Position numbers and translations under genes: made by a program
The notes under the pieces: generated by a model
Databases searched by the model: none
Told to the model about the DNA's origin: nothing
Seen by the model: only the letters and a program-made list of their open reading frames with translations
Shown: one piece after another, positions 8,187-17,402 of the stretch
Numbering within the stretch: the first letter of the stretch is position 1
How the letters are laid out: each line of letters starts with the position of its first letter
Assembly: GCF_016757215.1 (NCBI RefSeq)
Contig: NZ_JAESIY010000004.1
Location: 62,001-126,000, forward strand
Origin: Fulvivirga sediminis
GTDB lineage: Bacteria; Bacteroidota; Bacteroidia; Cytophagales; Cyclobacteriaceae
Direction of reading: 5' to 3'
DNA: 64,000 nt

Positions 8187-9377
8187 CTATTTTAAAGAAA
8201 AGCTATATGTGGTTTTAGTATTATATGTCTGGCCGGGTTCTAACACTACACTAGGGAATTCGCTTTTATTGGGAGCGTCTGGATAATGCTCAGTTTCAAG
8301 GCATATAGCAGATCTTTCTGCATAATTCACCTTTTCTTTTCCTGTAAGTGTTCCGTCCAGGAAGTTTCCTGTATACACCTGAATAGCAGGTTCCGTGGTA
8401 AGTACTTTCATAAACCTTCCGCTCTTTTCATGATAAAGAGTAGCTGCCTCTTTCATGCCTCCATCGCCGTTTAGTACCCAGCAGTGATCATATCCTTTTG
8501 CCAGCTTCAACTGTTCATTATCAACGGCTATCTCTTTTCCTACTTTTTTAGGTGACGTAAAGTCAAAAGGAGTTCCGGCTACATCTCTTAGCTCTCCTGT
8601 AGGAATAAGCGTACCGTCTATTGGTAAAAATGCAGAAGCATCTACACTAAGCACATGATCCAATATATCTTGAGAAGGATCTGCAGACAAGTTAAAGTAA
8701 GTATGCTGAGTTAGGTTTACTATTGTTTTTTTATCTGTAGTAGCAGTATAATCTATTTCTAAATCATCTTCATTAGTAAGCATATAGGTAACAGTCACCT
8801 CTAAGTTACCAGGGTAACCTTCTTCCATATCTTTACTCAAGTAAGTAAGCTTAAGACCTACACCACTGGCATTAGTAATTTCCTGAGCTTCCCATACTAC
8901 TTTATCGAAGCCTTTATCTCCGCCATGCAGATGGTTAGATCCGTCATTAGTAGCCAATGTGTACTCTTCTCCATCAAGACTAAATTTTCCTTTGGCTATT
9001 CTGTTTCCAAAACGACCTATTAATGCTCCAATGTAAGGGCTCTCCAAATAAGTATCTACGTTATCAAAACCTAGTACTATGTCACCCATATTTCCATCCT
9101 TATCCGGAGTTTTTAAAGTAGTAATAATCCCACCTAAAGTAATTACACTCATTTCAATGCCATTTGCATTGGTTAGTGTATATTGTTCAACTTTCTTTCC
9201 ATCAGGAGTAGTTCCAAAATCACTTTTGGAGATAGCAGTACTGTCTTTTTTCATATCTGAAGATGTTGTTTTCTGCTCTTTATTACTGGAATTATTAGAG
9301 CATGAAGTTATCATAAAACAAGTTAGTAGCGATAAAACTATCGCATAAACAGCAGATTTAGTTTTCATAAGGTTCAT
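8187..9377 (-). CDS. galM: aldose 1-epimerase, exported lipoprotein
   Basis: Mutarotase that interconverts the alpha and beta anomers of aldoses. The 396-residue protein has an N-terminal membrane-export segment ending in a lipobox (ITSC, Cys at ~26), a Ser/Lys-rich linker, and then a full galactose mutarotase fold of ~340 residues. The catalytic histidine is in NLTQHTYFNL and the catalytic glutamate in CLETEHYPDAPN near the C-terminus. Lipid anchoring puts it in the periplasm or on the outer membrane, unlike cytoplasmic GalM of E. coli, so it probably conditions sugar before uptake. An in-frame second ATG at 9368 is an equally good start. It follows araA by 76 bases that hold a strong hairpin. 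Confidence 0.9.
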   Translation of the reverse strand: MNLMKTKSAVYAIVLSLLTCFMITSCSNNSSNKEQKTTSSDMKKDSTAISKSDFGTTPDGKKVEQYTLTNANGIEMSVITLGGIITTLKTPDKDGNMGDIVLGFDNVDTYLESPYIGALIGRFGNRIAKGKFSLDGEEYTLATNDGSNHLHGGDKGFDKVVWEAQEITNASGVGLKLTYLSKDMEEGYPGNLEVTVTYMLTNEDDLEIDYTATTDKKTIVNLTQHTYFNLSADPSQDILDHVLSVDASAFLPIDGTLIPTGELRDVAGTPFDFTSPKKVGKEIAVDNEQLKLAKGYDHCWVLNGDGGMKEAATLYHEKSGRFMKVLTTEPAIQVYTGNFLDGTLTGKEKVNYAERSAICLETEHYPDAPNKSEFPSVVLEPGQTYNTKTTYSFSLK

Positions 9378-9400
9378 AGTTTAATGATCTGCCGAGCCAT

Positions 9401-9434
9401 AAATATATGATTCCCGAAGGGAAATCACATATTT
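9401..9434 (-). promoter_or_regulatory. stable intercistronic hairpin with a TTCG loop between araA and galM
   Basis: Read on the minus strand, a 15-base near-perfect stem (arms 9419-9434 and 9401-9415) closes on a C(TTCG)G tetraloop, one of the most stable RNA loops known. No T run follows, so it is more likely an mRNA stability or processing element that separates araBDA from galM expression than a full terminator. Confidence 0.55.
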
Positions 9435-9453
9435 ATAGTGGCATAATATTTAT

Positions 9454-10962
9454 TTACATACCATTTTGGAAAAGGTGATAATATACTTCATTAGAATGCA
9501 CAGTATCTTTAAAGTCTCTGATTTTAGTATCTTCATCGATAACCAGCAGCTCAATACCTGCCATTTCTGCAAAATCTTCCATATACTCTGTAGTAAGTGC
9601 CTGGCTGAATACAGTATGGTGAGCACCACCTGCTAAAATCCATGCAGTAGCAGCTACTTCTAAATTAGGCTTAGCATCCCACAGTACGCGAGCTACCGGT
9701 AATTTTGGTAATTCGCCCATTGGTTTTACGGCTTCTACTTCATTCACCACCAAACGGAACCTATTGCCCATGTCTATCAATGATGCATTGATAGCATCTC
9801 CTGGTGCGGTATTAAATACCAAACGAACAGGATCTTCTTTTCCTCCTATTGATAATGGGTGAATTTCACACGAAGGCTTTCCTTCTGCAATAGATTCACA
9901 TATTTCAAGCATATGAGAACCTAAAACGTATGATTTATGAGGAGTAAAATGATAAGTATAATCTTCCATGAAAGACGTACCACCATCAAGGCCGGCATTC
10001 ATCACTTTCATAGCTCTTAGCAAGGCAGCTGTTTTCCAATCTCCTTCAGCACCAAAACCATATCCATCAGCCATAAGCCTTTGCACAGCTAACCCTGGAA
10101 GTTGCTTGAGACCACCTAAGCTCTCGAAAGTATCAGTAAACCCTTTGAAGTTACCAGCTTTTAAGAATGCTCTAAGGCCTAACTCTATCCTAGCAGATTC
10201 TTCCAATGCAGATCTTTTTTCTCCGCCAGCTTTCAAAGCATCAGTAAGTTTATATGAAGACTCATATTCTTCAAGCAAGGCTTTCAATTGATCATCGGTC
10301 ACTTCGTTCAAGTGCTTTTCAAGATCAGGAATATCATAACCATTTACAGAAAAGCCAAATTTCATTTGAGCTTCTACTTTATCTCCTTCGGTTACGGCTA
10401 CCTCTCTCATGTTATCACACAAACGTGCGAATTTAGCTCCTTGCCAGTCGGCCCAGCCTGAGGCTACGCGGCACCATATTCCTAATTTCTTCTGTACAGA
10501 ATCGCTCTCCCAGTGACCTACTATTACTTTTCGGTTCTTTCTCATACGAGACATCATAAAACCAAACTCACGGTCTCCATGAGCCGATTGGTTTAGGTTC
10601 ATAAAGTCCATATCAATGGTAGACCATGGGATCTCAGCATTAAACTGTGTATGCAAATGCACCATTGGCTTTTTAAGAATATTCAGTCCTGAGATCCACA
10701 TTTTAGCAGGAGAGAAAGTGTGCATCCAAGCTACAATACCGATACATGCTGTAGCAGAATTTGCTTCAAGCATAAGCTTTTGTATCTCTTCAGGAGTTGT
10801 AAGCAACCCCTTGTATACGATTTTCACTGGTATTCTACTGCTGCCGTTAAGCCCCTTTACCACCTCTTCAGAATGAGAGGCCACTTGCTTAAGTGCTTCG
10901 TCTCCGTATAAATGCTGGCTTCCTGTTACAAACCATACTTCATTTTGAGAAATATCGATCAT
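9454..10962 (-). CDS. araA: L-arabinose isomerase
   Basis: Cytoplasmic metal-dependent enzyme that converts L-arabinose to L-ribulose, the first step of arabinose catabolism. The 502-residue length matches E. coli AraA (500). The N-terminus [17 protein letters not shown] and the segment [22 protein letters not shown] are typical of the family. The metal-ligand region is seen in the [13 protein letters not shown] stretch (~305-317, with the first catalytic Glu), MEDYTYHF (second Glu) and later [11 protein letters not shown] and GAHHTVFS with histidines. It is third in the araB-araD-araA series, 32 bases after araD. Confidence 0.98.
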   Translation of the reverse strand: MIDISQNEVWFVTGSQHLYGDEALKQVASHSEEVVKGLNGSSRIPVKIVYKGLLTTPEEIQKLMLEANSATACIGIVAWMHTFSPAKMWISGLNILKKPMVHLHTQFNAEIPWSTIDMDFMNLNQSAHGDREFGFMMSRMRKNRKVIVGHWESDSVQKKLGIWCRVASGWADWQGAKFARLCDNMREVAVTEGDKVEAQMKFGFSVNGYDIPDLEKHLNEVTDDQLKALLEEYESSYKLTDALKAGGEKRSALEESARIELGLRAFLKAGNFKGFTDTFESLGGLKQLPGLAVQRLMADGYGFGAEGDWKTAALLRAMKVMNAGLDGGTSFMEDYTYHFTPHKSYVLGSHMLEICESIAEGKPSCEIHPLSIGGKEDPVRLVFNTAPGDAINASLIDMGNRFRLVVNEVEAVKPMGELPKLPVARVLWDAKPNLEVAATAWILAGGAHHTVFSQALTTEYMEDFAEMAGIELLVIDEDTKIRDFKDTVHSNEVYYHLFQNGM

Positions 10963-10994
10963 CTTATTTTATAATCTGTTTTATTAATTACTGT

Positions 10995-11696
10995 TTAATT
11001 TTGTCCATAGTAAGCATTCTTACCATGTTTTCTTTGATAATGCTTTTTGATTAAGGCATCTTTCAAGCGAGGAGCTTCTGGGTTAATTTGCAAAGTGAGA
11101 TATGCCATACGGCCCAGCTCTTCCATTACTTTGCTATTATACACCGCTTTAGCAGCAGTTTTACCCCATGAAAATGGTCCATGATTACCGAGTAGCACCA
11201 TTTCTACTTCTTTATGAGAAATGCCCTTGTCTGCGAAGCAATCTAATATCTGCTTCCCAGTCATGTGCTCATAGTCTCCTTCAATATATTCATCAGGCAT
11301 AGGAGGTGCACAGGGAATGTCCGCCACCAAATGATCTGCATGGGTAGTGCCGAAAATAGGTATATCTCGTTGTGCTTGGGCCCAAGCTACTGAGTAAGTA
11401 GCATGTGTATGAGCTATACCTCCGATATCCTCCCACTGGCTATAGAGATAGGCGTGAGTCTTAGTATCTGATGAAGGTCTCATTGATCCTTCTACCAAGT
11501 TATTTTCAAAGTCTACAATTACAATGTCCTCAGGTTTCAAATCATCATAAGGAACACCGCTCGGTTTAATGGCGAATACGCTTTCGTCTCTATCTACTGC
11601 ACTCACATTTCCAAAAGTGTATATTACCAAATCAAGAGCAGGAAGCTGCATATTAGCTTCATAGCACTCCCTTTTCAGCTCTTTATATTTACTCAT
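10995..11696 (-). CDS. araD: L-ribulose-5-phosphate 4-epimerase
   Basis: Class II aldolase-fold enzyme that turns L-ribulose-5-phosphate into D-xylulose-5-phosphate. The 233-residue length is normal. Zinc ligands are the pair His96 and His98 in IAHTHATYS and a third His in the later LGNHGPFSWG segment; Asp77 in the SSDTKTH segment matches the catalytic Asp of E. coli AraD. Its start overlaps the end of araB by 8 bases, which points to translational coupling. The context leaves little doubt that the substrate is the arabinose-pathway intermediate and not an UlaF- or SgaE-type one. Confidence 0.97.
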   Translation of the reverse strand: MSKYKELKRECYEANMQLPALDLVIYTFGNVSAVDRDESVFAIKPSGVPYDDLKPEDIVIVDFENNLVEGSMRPSSDTKTHAYLYSQWEDIGGIAHTHATYSVAWAQAQRDIPIFGTTHADHLVADIPCAPPMPDEYIEGDYEHMTGKQILDCFADKGISHKEVEMVLLGNHGPFSWGKTAAKAVYNSKVMEELGRMAYLTLQINPEAPRLKDALIKKHYQRKHGKNAYYGQN

Positions 11697-13386
11697 GTAT
11701 TTGTTCTTTTTGATTTTTCAACGTCATTGATTCTACAAAGGCTCCAAGCTTGGAATACTTATCAAAGAGGCCTTTATAAAGCTCTACCTGATCAGCCTGA
11801 GGCAAATATTCAGCCTCAAAGCCGCTACCCATATGGCGAGAAGCTTCTTGTATGTTGGAGTAAACGCCAGCAGCAACAGCAGCATACATAGCCGCGCCCA
11901 GAGCAGGTGCCTGCTCCGAAACGGCTATTTTAATCGGCATATTTAAAACGTTAGCCAGGGTTTGCATTATAAAAGGCGACTTTTTAGCCACTCCCCCTAT
12001 GCCTACCACTTTATCTATTCTTACCCCTTCATTTACAAAGCGGTCTACTATATTCTTAGCTCCAAAGCAAATAGCTTCTACCAGTGCTCTGAAAATATGG
12101 GGAGCCTGCGTACCTAAGGTAAGGTTCATCATGGCGCCTTTCAAAGCCTGATTCGCATCAGGAGTTCTTCTTCCGTTTACCCAATCAAGCGCTACAGGCG
12201 CACTCTCGGAAACAGATATCTTTTCAGCAGCCAAGGACAAATCTTTGATCAGGTTATTCTTGATCTCAGCAACCAGCTTAGTTTTAGTATCTTCATCTAT
12301 TAATTCAGACTGAGCAAGTAAGTGATTAACAGGCCAGTTAAGAATATCTCCGAACCAGGCCAGAACATCACCAAAAGCAGACTGACCTGCTTCTAGCCCT
12401 ACCATACCCGGTATTACAGAGCCATCTACCTGTCCGCAGATACCTTCTACCAACTTATCTTCTACTGCCTTATTAGAAGCCACTATGATATCACAGGTAG
12501 AAGTACCCATTACTCTTACTAAAGTATGCTCCTCTACCTCTGCACCTACAGCTCCAGAGTGAGCATCAAAAGTACCTACAGTCACTATTGTATTTTCAGT
12601 GAGTCCCAACTTCTCAGCCCACTCTTTGCTAAGCTTGCCTGCTACCTGATCAGAGGTATAGGTTTCTTTGTACAAGTTACTTTTTAGGGTGATTAAGCGA
12701 GGGTCTAACTTAGAAAGAAAATCATCTTCTGGAAGACCTCCCCAGTCTGCATGCCACATGGCTTTATGTCCGGCAGCACAGCGGCTTCTTTTGAAAGAAG
12801 GCATATCTGTATCTGCAATAATCCAGTAAGTCATCAAATCACAATGCTCCATCCAGGTCCAGGCATTATCACTTATGGATTGATCTTCTCTTATGATATG
12901 TAAAATTTTAGCCCAAAACCACTCAGAAGAGTATATACCTCCTTCGTATTTAGTGAAGTCCTCTCCGCCCCAGCTTTTTGCTAATTGGTTTATTTCCGCG
13001 GCTTCGTCTATAGCGGTGTGGTCCTTCCAAAGTACCATCATGGCATTAGGGTTTTCTTCAAAACCTTCTACCAGCGCTAGTGGCCGACCATCTTTATACA
13101 TAGGAACCGGAGATGAACCGGTAGTATCTATAGAAATACCCTTGATCAATTCAGGTGCTATTTTAGATTGCTTCACTACTTCTTTAATAGTAGCTTCTAA
13201 TCCTTCTATATGATCTAAAGGGTGTTGACGAAATTGGTTATCCTCTGGCTTACAATATTTTTTTTGCTTCCACCTTTCATACCAATGAACATGAGAGGCC
13301 AACTCCTCTCCATTAGCTGCATTGATCAATACAGCACGTACTGAATCAGTCCCGAAATCAAGACCTATTACGTAGTCATTCTTCAT
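11689..13386 (-). CDS. araB: L-ribulokinase
   Basis: FGGY-family kinase that phosphorylates L-ribulose with ATP. At 565 residues it has AraB length and the AraB-type N-terminus GLDFGTDSVRAVLINAANGEELAS with the first phosphate loop. The second domain shows GTFDAHSGAVGA, VRVMGTSTCDII and a C-terminal GIGGVAKKSPFIMQTLANVL segment that contacts ATP. It is the first gene of araB-araD-araA-galM and is preceded by a 313-base gap with the candidate AraR element described separately. Confidence 0.97.
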   Translation of the reverse strand: MKNDYVIGLDFGTDSVRAVLINAANGEELASHVHWYERWKQKKYCKPEDNQFRQHPLDHIEGLEATIKEVVKQSKIAPELIKGISIDTTGSSPVPMYKDGRPLALVEGFEENPNAMMVLWKDHTAIDEAAEINQLAKSWGGEDFTKYEGGIYSSEWFWAKILHIIREDQSISDNAWTWMEHCDLMTYWIIADTDMPSFKRSRCAAGHKAMWHADWGGLPEDDFLSKLDPRLITLKSNLYKETYTSDQVAGKLSKEWAEKLGLTENTIVTVGTFDAHSGAVGAEVEEHTLVRVMGTSTCDIIVASNKAVEDKLVEGICGQVDGSVIPGMVGLEAGQSAFGDVLAWFGDILNWPVNHLLAQSELIDEDTKTKLVAEIKNNLIKDLSLAAEKISVSESAPVALDWVNGRRTPDANQALKGAMMNLTLGTQAPHIFRALVEAICFGAKNIVDRFVNEGVRIDKVVGIGGVAKKSPFIMQTLANVLNMPIKIAVSEQAPALGAAMYAAVAAGVYSNIQEASRHMGSGFEAEYLPQADQVELYKGLFDKYSKLGAFVESMTLKNQKEQIHE

Positions 13387-13436
13387 AGCGCTTGCTCAAA
13401 AATTATTTACTTTTTTCTAAAGTAAGAAAAATAATT

Positions 13437-13473
13437 AAATAAGTGTATTTTTTACAATTAAAATTTAATTGTA
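13437..13473 (-). promoter_or_regulatory. candidate AraR-controlled promoter element of araBDA
   Basis: AAATAAGTGTATTTTTTACA (13437-13456) matches the element before the arabinan susC (24458-24477) at 18 of 20 bases, in the same orientation to its gene. Overlapping it, a perfect 21-base odd palindrome covers 13453-13473 (arms TACAATTAAA and TTTAATTGTA around a central A). The site lies 51-87 bases upstream of the araB start. Control by AraR is inferred from co-occurrence at both arabinose operons. The remainder of the gap 13387-13699 is AT-rich and shows no convincing gene. Confidence 0.5.
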
Positions 13474-13699
13474 CATTCAATCCGATCAATCATACCTCGC
13501 AAATTGAAATAAATCAAATTTTAACTTTGTTTGATTGGGTATCATCTCTAATGAGATTACAAAGAAAAAGGATGCGAGCTGGTCAAAAACTTAAGATTGC
13601 CAGCACACATCCAATATTGGCTTATGATAAGCCGAATAAATTAAAATTAACTTACAGCTAAGGATTCATATCCATACCTTTTCTTAATTAAATCTAATT

Positions 13700-15328
13700 T
13701 TATTGTTTACTGATTTTCTTCACGTATGAACCATCTATATTTTCATAAGAAAGAATGTATACTCCTTTTGGTAAAGCAGAGACATCTATTTGATGAGCTT
13801 TTCCTTTAAAGCTCTCTTGTTTCATCAGCTTACCTTCTACATCCATAATTTTAAGCGTAGTAACTCCCTCGCTTGCTTTAGGCAATAAAATATTAACCTG
13901 ATCAATAACAGGGTTAGGATAAACGCCTGAAGGCTCACTACTGACTTCTCCTTGATCTAAGCGTACAGTCTGTAAACTGGCAGATACAGCATCCATTCTG
14001 AATTGCTGATTAGTACTTTGTGAGTTACAATCATACTGAAACACGTTAGCACCATCATCAGTAGAGAAACTGTTTACGTCTAAACATTTGCCAGTAGCCA
14101 CTGATCTAATAGAATAATAGCCACTACCTCTATTTACCAATTCCCATTTTTGACAATCATTATTGAGCCAGCTCCAAAGTCTAACATTGGTCGCATTGGC
14201 ATTATTACAATCTTCTAAATCAAGTGCTTGATTTGGAGCACTGACCGGAGAAATACGGTAACCCCCTCCCATTTGCGTAAAATTCCATTTTTGACAATTA
14301 TTATTCAACCAAGACCACTGTTGTACATTAGTTCCGTCTGTGTTACCACAGTCTACTACATCTAGCGCTTTTCCGCTATGTCTTGGTGTAATACGGTATG
14401 TACCTGAAGGTACTCCAGGACCTGAAGGCGGTGTACCTACATAGGGCCATCCGTTTGCAACTCCAAAATCTGATCTTACCATGAGTTTGGCATTACCGCT
14501 ATCATTTCCGTCATAAAAGTGGTAAGTAAGTCTTCCCTGTCCATATCCAAAATGTCCCGGTCCTATAATGTTTCCATTTCTATTAGGCAAAAACACTCTT
14601 TCTCCTGTGTATGGCCCTGTAATATTGGTTGAACGGGCTACCACCATGTAATAACCAGAATTTACGCCATTACAGCATAATCCTCTTTGGTAAAATAGAT
14701 AGTAATAACCTCCAGATTTATATAGACCTGGCCCCTCTACTTGGCCGGATACTAAATGGGTACTGCCTGATATTGGTTTTCCTGTACTAGTGCTTAACTC
14801 AATTATATCTATTCCACTTTGCCAGTTTCCCCAAGACATCCATAGTCTTCCATTATCTAAAAGTAAAGCTGGATCTATGGCGTTATTACCTGCCACGACC
14901 ATACCTCTATCTGTCCACGGACCAGCAAGGTTAGTAGCAGTAGCCACTCCTATAGCTGCGGGAGCCCCATTGCCTGCACATGAATAGTAAAGAAAGTACG
15001 TATTACCTACTTTAATCACATCTGGTGCCCAGAAAAACCCATTAAAGCCCTCTACATAATTGCTTATCCATCCTGGCCAGGTACCTGGAGCAAAAGGTGT
15101 TGGCTCTGGTCTCCAGTCACTAAAATTAGCATTACTGGATGACATGGCCCAAATGCCATTTCCTGTGGTAAAAATCCAGTATCTTCCATCGACATTTCTG
15201 ACCATTGTGGAAGGATCATGACTTGGTGGGTATTGAGCCCAAGAGGCGACCGCAATCATTAAAAAGGAAATAACGAATAGCCATTTCCTAAAACATTGAA
15301 TTGATTTGTTTTTAAATTTTCCCATCAT
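13700..15328 (-). CDS. GH43 endo-arabinanase-type enzyme with ricin-type CBM13 and type IX secretion tail
   Basis: Secreted enzyme predicted to cut alpha-1,5-arabinan. Counting from the ATG at 15328 (542 residues): signal peptide ending in VASWAQ (~1-32), five-bladed GH43 propeller with Asp38 (HDPS), Asp152 (AIDPAL) and Glu198 (VEGPGL) as the base, pKa modulator and acid, a ricin-B-like CBM13 domain (~320-448) with the QW-type repeats NNCQKWNF and NNDCQKWEL, and a C-terminal ~75-residue type IX sorting domain (VYPNPV... GVYILSYE). The sorting tail means export to the cell surface or medium. Longer starts are possible (ATG at 15352 or a GTG at 15385), but this one gives a normal signal peptide. 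It is the last gene of the SusC-SusD-GH51-GH43 series. Confidence 0.92.
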   Translation of the reverse strand: MMGKFKNKSIQCFRKWLFVISFLMIAVASWAQYPPSHDPSTMVRNVDGRYWIFTTGNGIWAMSSSNANFSDWRPEPTPFAPGTWPGWISNYVEGFNGFFWAPDVIKVGNTYFLYYSCAGNGAPAAIGVATATNLAGPWTDRGMVVAGNNAIDPALLLDNGRLWMSWGNWQSGIDIIELSTSTGKPISGSTHLVSGQVEGPGLYKSGGYYYLFYQRGLCCNGVNSGYYMVVARSTNITGPYTGERVFLPNRNGNIIGPGHFGYGQGRLTYHFYDGNDSGNAKLMVRSDFGVANGWPYVGTPPSGPGVPSGTYRITPRHSGKALDVVDCGNTDGTNVQQWSWLNNNCQKWNFTQMGGGYRISPVSAPNQALDLEDCNNANATNVRLWSWLNNDCQKWELVNRGSGYYSIRSVATGKCLDVNSFSTDDGANVFQYDCNSQSTNQQFRMDAVSASLQTVRLDQGEVSSEPSGVYPNPVIDQVNILLPKASEGVTTLKIMDVEGKLMKQESFKGKAHQIDVSALPKGVYILSYENIDGSYVKKISKQ

Positions 15329-15402
15329 CTTAGGTTTATATTGGTTGAACATTAAAAACATCTTAATGGTACTTGAAGTAAGCACTGCTTACAGGTTTAG
15401 CT

Positions 15403-16392
15403 TTAATCAGGATGAATACCTGTTTCTGTTTGTACAATTTGTTTGATGGTACCATCTTCATTATAATAAAGATGATCAACACATACTGAACGTCTGAAAT
15501 CTCCTCCATCAGGAAGTTTACCGTTATGATAGATGAAATACCAATCATCTTTATATTCCACTATAGCCTGATGATTAGTGCCAGAATTAGGTACACGGTC
15601 ATTTAATCGGCCTTTGTATTCCCACGGTCCTTCTGGGCTTGTAGCCATAGCATAATCTATGTATTCAGGAAAATCAGCAGCAAAGCTTAGGTAATAGTAT
15701 TCACCTCTTTTATGCACCCATGGGGCTTCGGTAAATTTAGGTAAATCAATCACGTGGATATCCCCCTCTATCTCTATCATGTTGTCTTTAAGCTTAGCCC
15801 ATTTACATACTGTATTGCCCCAATAAATATAAGCCTGACCATCATCATCAATAAATACCGCTGGGTCTATATCATCCCATGTAATATCTGTTTGAGTTGT
15901 CATATCATTAGTAATCAAAGCTTTACCTATAGCATCTTTAAATGGACCCCTTGGGCTATCTGCCACCGCTACACCTATAGATTTACCAGGTACAGCAGCA
16001 TGCTCCAAAGTAACATACCAATAAAACTTGCCTCCTTTTTCTACTACATGAGCAGCCCAGGCGTCTCCTTTGGCCCACGAAAAATCAGTAGTTTTTAATA
16101 CTGGACCATGATTTTCGAAGTTCTTCATATCTGTAGAAGTGAAGAGCAACCAGTCATTCATTAAATATCCATCTTTACCTGCTTCCTGCTCGTCATGCCC
16201 AGTATATAGGTATACTGTGTCATTATAAACCATGGCAGCAGGGTCAGCGGTATATACATCTTTAATAACAGGATTATAAGCTTTCACGCTATCTTGCTTT
16301 TCAACTGATGTATCCTCCTTGGATTTTTCCTTATTCTTACAAGAGCATAAAGCAGTTACCAACAGTACTAAATAGCATATATTTAATTTCAT
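15403..16392 (-). CDS. GH43 family lipoprotein, probable alpha-L-arabinofuranosidase
   Basis: A 329-residue GH43 enzyme with a short signal peptide and lipobox (LCSC, Cys18), so lipid-anchored. The three GH43 acids are visible: Asp50 in TADPAAMV, Asp176 in DIDPAVFI and Glu222 in FTEAPWV. Compared with the other two GH43 proteins here, the acid motif (TEAPW) and the sequence between blades are those of the arabinofuranosidase/xylosidase branch and not of endo-arabinanases; context favours arabinose release. The ORF is a compact single domain without a carbohydrate-binding module. It lies 13 bases downstream of the next GH43 gene in transcription order. Confidence 0.9.
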   Translation of the reverse strand: MKLNICYLVLLVTALCSCKNKEKSKEDTSVEKQDSVKAYNPVIKDVYTADPAAMVYNDTVYLYTGHDEQEAGKDGYLMNDWLLFTSTDMKNFENHGPVLKTTDFSWAKGDAWAAHVVEKGGKFYWYVTLEHAAVPGKSIGVAVADSPRGPFKDAIGKALITNDMTTQTDITWDDIDPAVFIDDDGQAYIYWGNTVCKWAKLKDNMIEIEGDIHVIDLPKFTEAPWVHKRGEYYYLSFAADFPEYIDYAMATSPEGPWEYKGRLNDRVPNSGTNHQAIVEYKDDWYFIYHNGKLPDGGDFRRSVCVDHLYYNEDGTIKQIVQTETGIHPD

Positions 16393-16405
16393 AGTTCTTT
16401 AATTC

Positions 16406-17401
16406 TTATTTGGACAAAACACTCTGATCTACCATTGGCCAGAAGTCTTTATCCCAGTTAATTTTAGTGATTTTTAATTTTGGTTTACCGTCATCATTCA
16501 TGTCGTAACCATGAAATACCAGATAATCCTTTCCATCAAAAGTATAGGTGGAGTTATGCCCTACTCCGGGCCATTTTTTGTTTCCTCTTAATAGTATTGT
16601 ACCTCCCCCTTTGGCCATATCTTTCCCTTCTTTATCTAGGTATGGACCTGTAACCTTTTGAGAACGACCAACAACCATTTTGTAAGTACTTTCTGCACCT
16701 CTACAGCAATAATCCCAAGAGGCAAACAGGTAATAATATCCATTCTTTTTAAAGATGAAGGGCGCTTCTATGGCAGCATCTCCCGGGGCACTATCATCCA
16801 AAAAATCCGTTCTTTTGCGAGCAGCTATAGTATACCATTCTTGAGGCTCAGCCAGAGAAGTACGGTCATTATTAAGCCGAACCAACTTCAGTCCTCCCCA
16901 AAAAGAGCCAAAGCTCATCCAAGGATTTCCTTCATCATCTTCCACCAAATTAGGGTCTATGGCATTCCAAAAATCACGGTTAGGCACTGATTGCACCACC
17001 ATCCCTTTATCTACCCATTTAAAATCCTTATCAGAAGGGTTTAAACTCTTGTTCACAGCTACCCCTATGGCAGATGTATTTTTAGCAAAAGCAGAAACAG
17101 AATAATATAAATAATACCAGCCGTTATGATAGGAAATGTCAGGTGCCCAGATGTGACCTTTAAATTCTTTAACGGTTTCTAAGGCCCAAGAAGGAGGCTC
17201 GGCAAAAACCGAGGCCTCCTTCTTCCAATCTTTCATATTTTCTGAGCTATAAACAGCAATACTCCAGCCGGTGCAAAACAGATAATACTTACCTCCTTCT
17301 TGTGCCACCACTGGATCATGCACTATAATATCACTGCTCTGTGTGCAACCTAACAATGGCAGCAACAAGATAAATGACAATAATATTATTGTTCTTTTCA
17401 T
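16406..17401 (-). CDS. GH43 lipoprotein, probable arabinan endo-1,5-alpha-L-arabinosidase
   Basis: Counting from the ATG at 17401 (331 residues), the protein has a signal peptide with lipobox (LLGC, Cys19) and a single GH43 propeller with Asp29 (VHDPVV), Asp149 (AIDPNL) and Glu212 (IEAPFI). The segments HIWAPDISYHNGWYYLYYS and SFGSFWGG are typical of endo-1,5-arabinanases. The reading frame is open 36 bases further upstream, but that longer start would spoil the signal peptide and overlap GH51, while the ATG at 17401 leaves a clean 1-base gap. As a lipoprotein it probably works on the cell surface or in the periplasm on oligomers that the T9SS-exported enzyme has produced. Confidence 0.92.
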   Translation of the reverse strand: MKRTIILLSFILLLPLLGCTQSSDIIVHDPVVAQEGGKYYLFCTGWSIAVYSSENMKDWKKEASVFAEPPSWALETVKEFKGHIWAPDISYHNGWYYLYYSVSAFAKNTSAIGVAVNKSLNPSDKDFKWVDKGMVVQSVPNRDFWNAIDPNLVEDDEGNPWMSFGSFWGGLKLVRLNNDRTSLAEPQEWYTIAARKRTDFLDDSAPGDAAIEAPFIFKKNGYYYLFASWDYCCRGAESTYKMVVGRSQKVTGPYLDKEGKDMAKGGGTILLRGNKKWPGVGHNSTYTFDGKDYLVFHGYDMNDDGKPKLKITKINWDKDFWPMVDQSVLSK

Positions 17402-17402
17402 G

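Noticed and set aside
13443-13661. 72-codon plus-strand frame upstream of araB
   Set aside because: Begins inside the araB promoter element, AT-rich, no recognisable motif or start signal.
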